Shown: piece by piece, positions 16,202-24,258 of the stretch
How the letters are laid out: every line of letters starts with the position of its first letter
How positions within the stretch are numbered: the stretch's first letter is position 1
Origin: Gemmatimonadota bacterium
Lineage (GTDB): Bacteria; Gemmatimonadota; Gemmatimonadetes; Gemmatimonadales; Gemmatimonadaceae
DNA: 58,991 bases
Reading direction: 5' to 3'
Assembly: GCA_003223455.1 (NCBI GenBank)
Contig: QHVE01000012.1
Location: forward strand, 1-58,991
Translations under genes and position numbers: made by a program
The notes under the pieces: model-generated
What the model was told of the DNA's origin: nothing
Seen by the model: the letters and a program-made list of their open reading frames with translations, nothing else
Databases searched by the model: none

Positions 16202-18163
16202 ATGACCATACGACGACTGGTTGCGTCGCTCGCGACGCTGGGGTTGATCGGCTGCGCCGCGACCGACGCGCCTCCTTCACTGCCGAAGCGGACGACGCTG
16301 GTGCCCGCCCCCGGGGTCTTCGGATTTCAGTTCTCGAAGCAGGGACGCCTCGCCTACGCGAAGTTCATCGACGCGAAGGCGGCGATCTTCGTGTCGGATG
16401 CCGACGGGCGGAACGCCAAGCGTGTCAGCTTCGGTGTATGGGACTATGGCCCGGTCTGGTCGCCCGACGGCAAATGGATCGCCTTCACCCGCGACGCGGG
16501 CGCGCATAACGACGTGATCATCGTGTCCAGCGACGGTGGCGCCGAGATCGGCGTCGGCGTGACGCTCGCGGACGAGGTGCCGAACGGGTGGCTCGCCGAT
16601 GGCAGCGGTTTCCTGTTCACGCGAACCACTGGCCGCGGCGCGGAGACGTGGGTGTACAATCTCGCCGATCGATCGAGCGCGAAGGCGATCGAGGCCGACG
16701 GCAGCGTCCGCGCGTACGCCTCTCCCGACGGGAAGTGGCTGGCGTACACCGTGACGAAGGACGGCAAGTCCACGATCTGGCTGCGGGACCGGGAGAAGAA
16801 GACGAGCCGCCAGCTCACGACGGAGGGCTTCGAGCAGCTCTGGCGCGGCTCCTTCTCCCCGGACGGCAAGTCGCTGCTCTACCGCTCGGAACGTTCGGGC
16901 ACGGGTGACCTGTGGCGGCTCGACGTGGCCACCGGCGAACGACGGCAGCTCACGCAGGACATCGCCGAGGACGGCAACGGCGAGTGGTCGCGGGACGGAA
17001 CGCGAATCGTCTTCCTGTCCAATCGAGGTGGCCAGCCCGATCTCTGGATCATGTCGAGTGGTGAGAGCGACGTGCAGCGCGTCACGGACGACGCGCTCGA
17101 AGAGGCGGACGCCGAGTGGACGCCGGACGGTCGCAGCATCGTGGCGAGCGTCGCGCTGGGCTATCGGCATCTGTACAGGATTCCGGTCGCCGGCGACGGT
17201 CCGCCGGTCGCACTCACCTCCGGAGACTTCTCGGTCGGTGAAGAACCGCAGGTCTCCGCCGACGGATTGCGCATCGTGTACAACGGCACGAAGAACGGCG
17301 ACGACGACATCTGGGTCGTGCCCGTGGCTGGTGGCGAGCCGAAGCTCGTGAGCGGTGCGCCGGGGTACGACGGCCAGCCCGACTGGTCGCCGGACATGAA
17401 GCGGATCGCGTTCAACTCGTGGCGCGGCGGCAGCGCGGACATCTGGATCGCACCGAGCGATGGGGGCGCCGCGTCTCGACTCACGGATTGGCCGAGCGCC
17501 GAATTCAATCCGCACTTCTCGCCCGACGGCAAGACGATCGCCTTCCTGTCGACCCGGGATTCGCCAGGGCGAGACCTCTGGACGATGCCGGCCGCAGGTG
17601 GCGCCGCGACCCGCCTCACGACGATCGGAGTGTCGGGCACCTTTTTCCGCTGGAGCCCGGACAGCAAGACGATCGCCTTCACCGCGCGCGCCGAGGCAGG
17701 GGCTGGGGCTGCGGTGTTCCTCGTGCCCGCGTCCGGTGGCGCACCGAAGCAACTCAGCCCGGCGCCCAGTCAATATCCGGAGTGGCGTCGCGATGGTCGC
17801 GAGCTCAAGGTGATGCAGTGCGACAAGGGCTACTGCTCCGTCGACATCTGGTCCGCCGACGGGAAGCGCTTGCGGACGCTCACGACCGGCAAGGACCGCT
17901 ACGAGATCGGGACGAGCTGGTCGTCCAACGGTACGCAGGGACTGGTGACCTGGCAGGACATTCTCGGCGACGGCGGGTTTCGAGTGGACGTGCGCGCGAC
18001 GGCGGGTGGGTCGTCGAAAACGCTCGCGAATCCCAATCGGTTGAGCATGACCGCCGTCGACTTCGCCGACGGTGACCGGAGCGCGGTCGTGCGCGGACTT
18101 CCGAACGGCACGTTGCTGCAGCGCATCGAGGTATCGACGCTCGCTACGGTCGCGAAGCGCTGA
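16202..18163 (+). CDS. PD40/TolB-like beta-propeller lipoprotein
   Basis: A 653-residue envelope protein. A lipobox (LATLGLIGCAA) is followed by about a dozen PD40 repeats, each with the WSPDGKWIAFT-type motif. Clear copies are VWSPDGKWIAFTRD, YASPDGKWLAYT, SFSPDGKSLLYRS, WSRDGTRIVFLSN, WSPDMKRIAFNSW, HFSPDGKTIAFLST and WSPDSKTIAFTAR. The expected shape is one or two seven-bladed propellers used for protein or ligand binding. ATG 16202 with GAGG ahead is better than the TTG at 16190 that overlaps the kinase stop. The 8-bp gap to the kinase indicates joint expression. Confidence 0.87.
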   Translation: MTIRRLVASLATLGLIGCAATDAPPSLPKRTTLVPAPGVFGFQFSKQGRLAYAKFIDAKAAIFVSDADGRNAKRVSFGVWDYGPVWSPDGKWIAFTRDAGAHNDVIIVSSDGGAEIGVGVTLADEVPNGWLADGSGFLFTRTTGRGAETWVYNLADRSSAKAIEADGSVRAYASPDGKWLAYTVTKDGKSTIWLRDREKKTSRQLTTEGFEQLWRGSFSPDGKSLLYRSERSGTGDLWRLDVATGERRQLTQDIAEDGNGEWSRDGTRIVFLSNRGGQPDLWIMSSGESDVQRVTDDALEEADAEWTPDGRSIVASVALGYRHLYRIPVAGDGPPVALTSGDFSVGEEPQVSADGLRIVYNGTKNGDDDIWVVPVAGGEPKLVSGAPGYDGQPDWSPDMKRIAFNSWRGGSADIWIAPSDGGAASRLTDWPSAEFNPHFSPDGKTIAFLSTRDSPGRDLWTMPAAGGAATRLTTIGVSGTFFRWSPDSKTIAFTARAEAGAGAAVFLVPASGGAPKQLSPAPSQYPEWRRDGRELKVMQCDKGYCSVDIWSADGKRLRTLTTGKDRYEIGTSWSSNGTQGLVTWQDILGDGGFRVDVRATAGGSSKTLANPNRLSMTAVDFADGDRSAVVRGLPNGTLLQRIEVSTLATVAKR

Positions 18164-18169
18164 CGGAGA

Positions 18170-19135
18170 TCAGTCTCGCCGATCCGCCCGTTCTCCCACG
18201 GCGTCGGGTGGGTCACTCGCGGGTGAGCCATCCTCGTATGGCTCCATGTGCACGAGCACCGATTGGATTCGCATCCCGGTGTCGGCCATCGCGCGCTTGA
18301 CTCGCCCGCCGAGCGCATGGCTTTCGGCGAGCGTCAGCTGCGGCGAGGCCTGCACGTGCACGGTCACCCGATAGCCCGCTCCCACTCGGCGCGCCCACAG
18401 CTTCTCGATCGCGCAGACCCCGGGCACGCCGAGAGCCGCGGCGCGCAGTGGACCGAGCACCTGCTCTCCGGGACTCCGGTCCATCAGATCGTGCAGCGCC
18501 ATGAGCGCGATGCGGGCACCGTTCCACGCGATCACCGGCGACGTGGCGAGCGCCGCCCAGTCGTCGGCCGCCGCCCAGCGTGGGCCACCGCCCGAGTGCT
18601 TCCCGATGAGGGCGGCCGTGATGCCCACGAACGCCGCGCCCGACGTGAGGGCATCGCTGAGGTGATGTTGCGCGTCCGCTTCCACCGCGGTGCTGCCACT
18701 CGCACGCCCGACGGCCGATACGCGCCGTGAGAGGGTGGTTTTGATGAGCACGACGCCGAGGAGCACGGCGAGCGTCCACCATGCCGGGAACCGGTGCGGT
18801 GTTCGGATCTCCCGGATCGACTGCACCGCGATGAGCATCGCCGCGCCCACCAGCATGAGCGACACGATCCCGGCCGCGATCGACTCGGCCTTGCCGTGGC
18901 CATAGGGATGGTCTTCGTCGGCCGGCCGCGCCGCGACGACCAACCCACCCCAGACGATGAGCGAGCTCGCGACGTCGGCGAACGACTCCACGCCGTCCGC
19001 GATCAGCGCGTACGTGTTGCCGACCACACCGGCGGTGATCTTGGCCAGCGCGAGCACCACGTTCGTGGCGACGCCCGCCTGCGCGGCGCGCACCGTGTGT
19101 CGTGCACCGGTCTCCGTGCTCGATGGAGCGGTCAT
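18170..19135 (-). CDS. Cation diffusion facilitator (CDF) metal exporter
   Basis: A 321-residue inner-membrane metal/proton antiporter. GVVGNTYALIADGVESFAD (37-55) supplies the first metal-site aspartates on helix 2, DEDHPYGHGKAES follows, and the helix 5 motif HHLSDALTS contains the HxxxD pair. The C-terminal cytoplasmic domain (VPGVCAIEKLWARRVGAGYR, VTVHVQASPQLTLAESHALG) matches the CDF ferredoxin-like domain. Substrates are divalent ions such as Zn, Fe, Mn, Cd or Ni; the exact metal is not predictable. ATG 19135 is chosen over upstream starts outside the family. It is convergent with the propeller gene and divergent from the sorbosone dehydrogenase. Confidence 0.9.
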   Translation of the reverse strand: MTAPSSTETGARHTVRAAQAGVATNVVLALAKITAGVVGNTYALIADGVESFADVASSLIVWGGLVVAARPADEDHPYGHGKAESIAAGIVSLMLVGAAMLIAVQSIREIRTPHRFPAWWTLAVLLGVVLIKTTLSRRVSAVGRASGSTAVEADAQHHLSDALTSGAAFVGITAALIGKHSGGGPRWAAADDWAALATSPVIAWNGARIALMALHDLMDRSPGEQVLGPLRAAALGVPGVCAIEKLWARRVGAGYRVTVHVQASPQLTLAESHALGGRVKRAMADTGMRIQSVLVHMEPYEDGSPASDPPDAVGERADRRD

Positions 19136-19251
19136 GCGAGCAAGGTAGCCGATGACGCCTGACTGACTGACGCTGCTGGAGAGCGGTGGCAGAGTTGATG
19201 CGCGATCTATGATGGTCCTGCTCGCCAGGCACAACTCGATCGCCATCTGCC

Positions 19252-20721
19252 ATGCTTCGCCCCAAGCATGTCGTACGGTCTCTCGGATTGGCTGTCGTGC
19301 TCGCATCGCTCCAGGCCTGCTTCGCGATGCGATCGTCGCACGGCGGTGGCCAATCCGGCTTCACGCCGCCGCGCACCCTCGATCCGAAAGCGGTCGCGCT
19401 GCCCCCTGGATATCGGATCGACGTCGTGGCGTCGGGGCTCAACTTGCCGACCGGGGTCGCGTTCGACGAGCAGGGCCGTGCCTACGTGACCGAGGCCGGA
19501 TACTCGTACGGCGAGCTGTGGACGACTCCTCGGCTCGTCCGTGTGGAGCCCGATGGTCGTCTCACGCAGGTTGCGGCCGGAGCCGACCCGCCATGGAACG
19601 GCGTCGCCTTCTACCGCGGCGACTTCTACGTCGCTGCCGGCGGGGAGCGCAACGGCGGCAAGATCATTCGCATCGGCTCGAGCGGCACGATCACGACCGT
19701 GGTCGACAGCCTGCCGAGCGTCGGAGATCATCACACCAATGGTCCGGCGATCGGACCGGATGGGCTGGTCTACTTCGGCCAGGGCACGGCGACGAACGCC
19801 GGCGTCGTGGGCCTCGACAACTTCGACTTCGGCTGGCCCAAGCGGCACCCAGAGTTTCACGACATCCCCTGCCGCGACGTGACGCTGTCGGGGCAGAACC
19901 ACACCACGAGCAACCCGGTGAGCGGAGCGGGCGAGGCGACGACCGGCGCGTACGTCGCATTCGGCACCGCGACGCACGCCGGACAGGTGATCCGCGGGCA
20001 GATCCCGTGCAACGGCGCGATCCTTCGCGTGCAACCGACCGGTGGCGCGCCGGAGCTCGTCGCGTGGGGTCTCCGCAATCCGTTCGGCCTCGCCTTCGCA
20101 CCGGACGGTCAGCTCTACGTGACGGAGAATTCGTTCGACGTGCGCGGCAGTCGCCCCGTGTTCGGCACCGGTGACGTGCTCTATCGCGTGCAGGCGGGCG
20201 CGTGGTACGGCTGGCCGGACTATCACGCGGGCCACGCGCTGTCCGACAAGGAGTGGTTCAAGCCGAGGGGCAAGCCTGCCCCGGGCTTCGTGCTGGCGAC
20301 GCATCCGGGTACGCCGCCACCACCCGCAGCGGTGCTCGGCGTGCACTCGTCGTCCAATGGGCTCGACTTCGCGCGCAATCCCGCGTTCGGTCACGTCGGT
20401 GACGCGTTCATCGCGCAGTTCGGCGACATGGCACCGAACGTCGGCAAGGTGCTGTCTCCGGTGGGATTCAAGGTGGTGCGCGTGAACGTCCACACCGGCG
20501 TCATCGAGGATTTCGCCGTGAATCGCGGTAAGACGAACGGACCCGCGTCGCGGCTTGGCACCGGCGGCCTGGAACGCCCCGTCGCCGTGCGCTTCGATCC
20601 GACGGGCACGTCGCTCTACGTGGTGGATTTCGGCGTCCTGACGATGGGCTCGAGCCCGCAACCGCGCACCGGTACCGGTGTGCTGTGGCGCATCACACGC
20701 GCTTCGGATGGTGCACCGTGA
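19252..20721 (+). CDS. PQQ-dependent sugar (sorbosone-type) dehydrogenase lipoprotein
   Basis: A 489-residue exported protein with lipobox (VVLASLQACFA) and a glucose/sorbosone dehydrogenase propeller: YRIDVVASGLNLPTGVAFDE, YVTEAGYSYGE, WNGVAFYRGDFYVAAGGER, GLRNPFGLAFAPDGQLYVTE, YRVQAGAWYGWPDY and RPVAVRFDPTGTSLYVVDFG. It probably oxidises an aldose in the periplasm and passes electrons to the c-type cytochrome whose GTG overlaps its stop by 4 bases. Whether PQQ is bound cannot be shown by eye. Confidence 0.87.
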   Translation: MLRPKHVVRSLGLAVVLASLQACFAMRSSHGGGQSGFTPPRTLDPKAVALPPGYRIDVVASGLNLPTGVAFDEQGRAYVTEAGYSYGELWTTPRLVRVEPDGRLTQVAAGADPPWNGVAFYRGDFYVAAGGERNGGKIIRIGSSGTITTVVDSLPSVGDHHTNGPAIGPDGLVYFGQGTATNAGVVGLDNFDFGWPKRHPEFHDIPCRDVTLSGQNHTTSNPVSGAGEATTGAYVAFGTATHAGQVIRGQIPCNGAILRVQPTGGAPELVAWGLRNPFGLAFAPDGQLYVTENSFDVRGSRPVFGTGDVLYRVQAGAWYGWPDYHAGHALSDKEWFKPRGKPAPGFVLATHPGTPPPPAAVLGVHSSSNGLDFARNPAFGHVGDAFIAQFGDMAPNVGKVLSPVGFKVVRVNVHTGVIEDFAVNRGKTNGPASRLGTGGLERPVAVRFDPTGTSLYVVDFGVLTMGSSPQPRTGTGVLWRITRASDGAP

Positions 20722-21059
20722 GCCGGCTCCCATGCATTCCGATCGCGTTGACCGTGCTGCTTCTCACCGCGTGCGGGACTGCGCGGCGCGGCGAGCCGTT
20801 GATCGGCGAACGGCGACCTCCAGACGCGAAGCTCGCGCTCGGGGAGCAGGTGTTCGATCGCAACTGCTCGCAGTGTCATCCCGGCGGCGAGAGTGGACTC
20901 GGGCCGGCGTTGAACAACAAGCCCTTGCCGCGCTTCGCCATGAAGATCCAGATCCGCAATGGCGTGGGCGCGATGCCGCGCTTCTCCAGCAACGAGATCA
21001 CCGACGAGCAGATCTCGGCCGTAACGGCGTATCTGGTGTGGCTGCGTCGGCAGCATTGA
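20718..21059 (+). CDS. Lipoprotein c-type cytochrome
   Basis: A 113-residue monohaem cytochrome c with lipobox (LTVLLLTACG), the haem motif CSQCH (50-54), GPALNN, and a likely axial methionine in GVGAMPRF (M86), ending in the usual C-terminal helix SAVTAYLVWLRR. The GTG start at 20718 overlaps the upstream dehydrogenase stop (GTGA), so it is translationally coupled. It is most simply the electron acceptor of that enzyme. Confidence 0.9.
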   Translation: MSRLPCIPIALTVLLLTACGTARRGEPLIGERRPPDAKLALGEQVFDRNCSQCHPGGESGLGPALNNKPLPRFAMKIQIRNGVGAMPRFSSNEITDEQISAVTAYLVWLRRQH

Positions 21060-21130
21060 TCTGTCGAAGCGACCCATCGACGCGCCCTTCAGGCCTGGCT
21101 TCGCGACGTGGCCCCGCGCGCAACGACCGC

Positions 21131-21162
21131 GTGCCCCGCGGCCGAAATCGGCCGCGGGGCAC
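21131..21162. terminator. Strong hairpin between convergent genes
   Basis: GTGCCCCGCGGCC (21131-21143) and GGCCGCGGGGCAC (21150-21162) form a perfect 13-bp stem with a 6-base loop. It lies between the cytochrome gene (plus) and a lipoprotein gene (minus), so it probably terminates both. No T tract is present on either strand. Confidence 0.6.
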
Positions 21163-21167
21163 CGAGA

Positions 21168-21893
21168 TCATTTCGCGGTGCGTGTACAGGCGCCGCCTGC
21201 GGTGGTCGTCGAGATGGGATAGAACCGCATCTGCGCGAGCTTGAGTCCCGAGTTGTCGTATTGCCAGAAGTAATCCGTCCCCAGATCGGAGAAGAGCGGG
21301 ACGAGCTGCAGCGTGGTGACGAGCGGGTCGGCATCGACGTCGGCGCACACCTGCAGTAGCCCCTTGCTGACATCGACGAACTTCTGGCCGCCCGAAACAC
21401 GATTGAGATTGACCGTGAGCTCGCCGGAATTACACCACGTCGTCGCCGTCGAGAGCTCGGTGAAACACGAGGCCATCGACGCCTTGCCGCCCGGTTTGCC
21501 CAGTGCGCGCACCCAGACGGAGTAGGCGAGCTGGCCGGAGCCGTTGTCCGGGTTGGGAAGCTGGAACGCGGCCGTGCCGTCCGTGCCGTTGGCATCCAGC
21601 ACCTGATAGGAACCCTCTGTCAGGTTGATCTTCGTGGAACCGACCAGATCGACGAAGATGCGTCCGCCGTTGCCGCCGCTGAAATCCGCCGATTTGTCCT
21701 TCGACACACCGATGATGTTGAGGTTGAAGTGCGCACCACTCGGAGCGCCGTTGCCGGTCGTCAGTGATGCGTCGCTCGGTGACGGCGTCGTCGCGCTTGG
21801 TGCAGTCGTTGAGCTGTCGCAGCCGATGAGCGTCAGGAAGGCGAGCGTGGCGAACGACGTGACTGCGCCGGATCGCGTGCGAGTCGCATGCAT
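21168..21893 (-). CDS. Lipoprotein of unknown function (241 aa)
   Basis: The N-terminus has a lipobox (FATLAFLTLIGCDSS) and a low-complexity Ser/Thr/Pro linker. The rest is predicted beta-rich: FNLNIIGVSKDKSADFSGG, GRIFVDLVGSTKINLTEGSY, LNRVSGGQKFVDVSKGLLQ and DYFWQYDNSGLKLAQMRFYP. Several cysteines (CFTEL, WCNSG, CADVD, ACTRT) could form disulphides outside the cytoplasm. I do not recognise the family. ATG 21893 gives the neat signal peptide; an upstream in-frame start would add an unlikely charged extension. A perfect 28-base palindrome lies 45 bp upstream. Confidence 0.72.
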   Translation of the reverse strand: MHATRTRSGAVTSFATLAFLTLIGCDSSTTAPSATTPSPSDASLTTGNGAPSGAHFNLNIIGVSKDKSADFSGGNGGRIFVDLVGSTKINLTEGSYQVLDANGTDGTAAFQLPNPDNGSGQLAYSVWVRALGKPGGKASMASCFTELSTATTWCNSGELTVNLNRVSGGQKFVDVSKGLLQVCADVDADPLVTTLQLVPLFSDLGTDYFWQYDNSGLKLAQMRFYPISTTTAGGACTRTAK

Positions 21894-21937
21894 GTGGGGA
21901 GCCTCTCTGGTATGTTCGGCGACCCGACTGGCATGGT

Positions 21938-21965
21938 GTGCGCTCGCCTGATCAGGCGAGCGCAC
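21938..21965. repeat. Perfect 28-base palindrome
   Basis: GTGCGCTCGCCTGA and its exact reverse complement TCAGGCGAGCGCAC abut with no spacer. It lies in the 242-bp gap between the lipoprotein and PhyH genes, ahead of the lipoprotein start. It could be an operator, or a terminator for the PhyH transcript. The gap also has the 9-base direct repeat CCGTAGCGG twice near 22098-22117. Confidence 0.55.
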
Positions 21966-22135
21966 GCGGTAGCCTCGTGGCTTTGCGTCCCCGGCTTTCG
22001 TCGGGTTTGCCCTTGTCGTACGCCCGCGGACGGATGCCGTCGGGCGGAGCGATCATGCCCAGGAAAAGGTTTGCTGCAGGTGGAGCGAAATTACCGCCGT
22101 AGCGGCCGTAGCGGTGTGGGCTACATCACTCTGGG

Positions 22136-23146
22136 TCAGATACCGGCGGGCCTGTCGGTTGTGGCGCTCTCGTCCCACGACCGGAGCCCGAGCAGCTTCT
22201 CGCCCAGCTCCGAGAGCTTGGCCCGTTCGTACCGCGTCTGCTCCCAGTTGCGTGGATCGCCCGGGAAGGCGTGTCCCTCGGGAGCGATGCGGTCGCGCCA
22301 CGAGGCGATCCGCCACTGCCGCAACGCGTCGTTGTCCTCCTGCGCCGGCATCATCGAGATGTACTGCGCCATCCGCACCTTGTCGGCGGTGCGATTCGGG
22401 CGGATGCCGTGCGGCTCCGAGCTGTTGAAGATTAGCAGGTCACCGATCTCCATCTTCACCTTCACGATTTCGAAGCCGGTGACATCCGGCTTGAAGCGAT
22501 CCCGGTCGGCGGGCTGCGTGAGCTTCCACGTGTCGTACGTCCGGAACAGCTCCGGGATGCACTGGAAGCCTCCCATGTTCTCGTCGGTCTGATCGGCGAG
22601 CGCCAGCACACCCTGCACGTTCTGCGGCTTCGTCTCGGGGTCGTAGTCCCAGTGGATGAAGCCCTTGAACTCGAAGTCGGGCCGAACCGGCAGGTTCAGG
22701 TTCGCCCGATCGATCGTCACCCACAGCTTCTCCGTCCCCCAGATGTCGACGAAGGCATCGTAGACGCGCGGATACTGGCGGTTGTCCCACTCGTACTGGT
22801 GGTTGTAGAGCTCGACCATGCCGCTGTTGGTCAGCTCCTTCATCTTCATCTCGGCACGCGGCGGCGCGTACCAGGTCGACGGATCGCTCGGATCCTTCTC
22901 CTCGAACTCCCAGAGCAGCGCGGCCAGCCGCGCCGCGTTCTCTCGGGGAACGGCCTGCTTCACCACGACGTAGCCGTTCTCCTTCCAGAACGCCCAGTCC
23001 TCAATCGACAGGACCCGGAGCGACGCGGAATCGGCGTGCTCGCGGAGCCGCACCGCGCTGCTGGCGGCGGTCGAGGGGTTGCCCGGGATGTCGGCGTGGG
23101 CGTTGTCGGGCACCATGCGGGCGGGCGAGGCGGTCTGGGGTCCCAT
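22136..23146 (-). CDS. Phytanoyl-CoA dioxygenase (PhyH) family protein
   Basis: A 336-residue Fe(II)/2-oxoglutarate oxygenase. WAFWKENGYVVVKQAVP marks the family N-terminus. FIHWDYDP gives the iron ligands H165 and D167, LADQTDENMGGFQCIPEL follows, and the distal ligand H246 sits in LLIFNSSEPHGIRPNR with R249 or R252 as a possible 2-oxoglutarate anchor. Family members hydroxylate varied small molecules and lipids; the substrate is unknown. ATG 23146 with GAGG upstream is chosen. An AraC regulator starts 220 bp away on the other strand and is its probable controller. Confidence 0.85.
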   Translation of the reverse strand: MGPQTASPARMVPDNAHADIPGNPSTAASSAVRLREHADSASLRVLSIEDWAFWKENGYVVVKQAVPRENAARLAALLWEFEEKDPSDPSTWYAPPRAEMKMKELTNSGMVELYNHQYEWDNRQYPRVYDAFVDIWGTEKLWVTIDRANLNLPVRPDFEFKGFIHWDYDPETKPQNVQGVLALADQTDENMGGFQCIPELFRTYDTWKLTQPADRDRFKPDVTGFEIVKVKMEIGDLLIFNSSEPHGIRPNRTADKVRMAQYISMMPAQEDNDALRQWRIASWRDRIAPEGHAFPGDPRNWEQTRYERAKLSELGEKLLGLRSWDESATTDRPAGI

Positions 23147-23237
23147 TGGGTCCTCACAGCGAATCGGGTGGCAATGCGGTCGACGAGAGAGAAGATGCCC
23201 TGGAGCCTCCGACCGAGATACAACAGGACTCGCCATT

Positions 23238-23292
23238 TTTTGCACTATTTTGCTCGATTGTCCACCCCTTCGCCGCCGATGAATGCTAGAAT
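23238..23292. promoter_or_regulatory. PhyH/AraC divergent control region
   Basis: An AT-rich patch in an otherwise GC-rich gap. TTTTGC occurs twice, at 23238-23243 and 23248-23253, one helical turn apart, as expected for AraC-type half sites. On the minus strand TGGACA (23264-23259), 17 bases and AAAAAT (23241-23236) could be the PhyH promoter. On the plus strand TGCTAGAAT (23284-23292) is a good extended -10 box for the regulator. Confidence 0.45.
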
Positions 23293-23366
23293 GGTGAAAT
23301 GCGCAGCGCCGGATCACCCCACAGAACCTGTCGTCGCGGAACGCGCCAGCTCTCGGTGCACGTCCC

Positions 23367-24218
23367 ATGAGGAGCACGCTCGAGCGCATCCGCCCGGACG
23401 CGAACAGCTCGTTCCGGCTGCTCCTCACGCCCCACCTGAGCGACGTCTTCCTCTGGCACTACCACCCCGAGTACGAGATCGTCTACATCGAGGGGGCGAG
23501 TGGCACGCGTCACGTCGGCGACCACATCTCTCGCTACCAGGGGAGCGACCTCGTCTTCATCGGGCCGAACATCCCCCACCTGAACTTCGACTACGGCGTC
23601 CGGACCGAATACCGGAAGGTGGTCGTCCAGCTCAACGCCGATTTCCTCGGGGCCGATCTGTGGCAGGCTCCCGAGCTCGCCGCCATCGCGGATCTGTTCT
23701 CGCGCGCGCGATCCGGTCTTTCCTTTTACGGCGAGACGAAGGCAGAAGTGGGCCGAGACCTCGCACGCCTGGCTGATCTGCCCCCGTTCGATCGTCTACT
23801 GCTGCTGCTCCGTGTCTTCCAGCGGCTGGCGGGAAGCGCCGAGGTGACGCGGTTGCACGGCGAGCCCGTCGCAGGAGCCTACGATCTGGACGAGCAACGC
23901 CGGCTGAAGCGGCTCACACAGTTCGTCGCCGAGTGCTACTCGCGGCGCATCGAGCTGCGCGAGGCGGCGGAGCTGGTGCATCTCACCGAGGCGGCGTTCT
24001 GCCGTTCGTTCAAGCGCATGACGCGATTGACGTTCACGCAGTTCGTCAACCGCTATCGGGTCCACGAAGCGCAGCGCCTCCTCCTCACGGACCACAGCGT
24101 GACCGAGGCGGCGTTCGCGTGCGGCTTCGAGAGCCTCTCGTACTTCAATCGGGTATTCCGCGGCGTGACGGGCGAGAACCCGCTCGCGTTCAAGCGACGA
24201 CACCGGAGCGACAGCTGA
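23367..24218 (+). CDS. AraC-family transcriptional regulator with cupin sensor
   Basis: A 283-residue protein. An N-terminal cupin-like effector domain (FLWHYHPEYEIVYIEGASGT, GDHISRYQGSDLVFIGPNIP) is followed by two helix-turn-helix units at the C-terminus: RIELREAAELVHLTEAAFCR with FKRMTRLTFTQFVNRYRV, then VTEAAFACGFESLSYFNRVF with GVTGENPLAFKRRH. The sensor type commonly binds sugars or small carboxylates. It is divergent from the PhyH gene and probably regulates it. Confidence 0.88.
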   Translation: MRSTLERIRPDANSSFRLLLTPHLSDVFLWHYHPEYEIVYIEGASGTRHVGDHISRYQGSDLVFIGPNIPHLNFDYGVRTEYRKVVVQLNADFLGADLWQAPELAAIADLFSRARSGLSFYGETKAEVGRDLARLADLPPFDRLLLLLRVFQRLAGSAEVTRLHGEPVAGAYDLDEQRRLKRLTQFVAECYSRRIELREAAELVHLTEAAFCRSFKRMTRLTFTQFVNRYRVHEAQRLLLTDHSVTEAAFACGFESLSYFNRVFRGVTGENPLAFKRRHRSDS

Positions 24219-24258
24219 ACGGCGTCGGCTTCAACACTCGGTCGGTGAGTCAGCAGTC

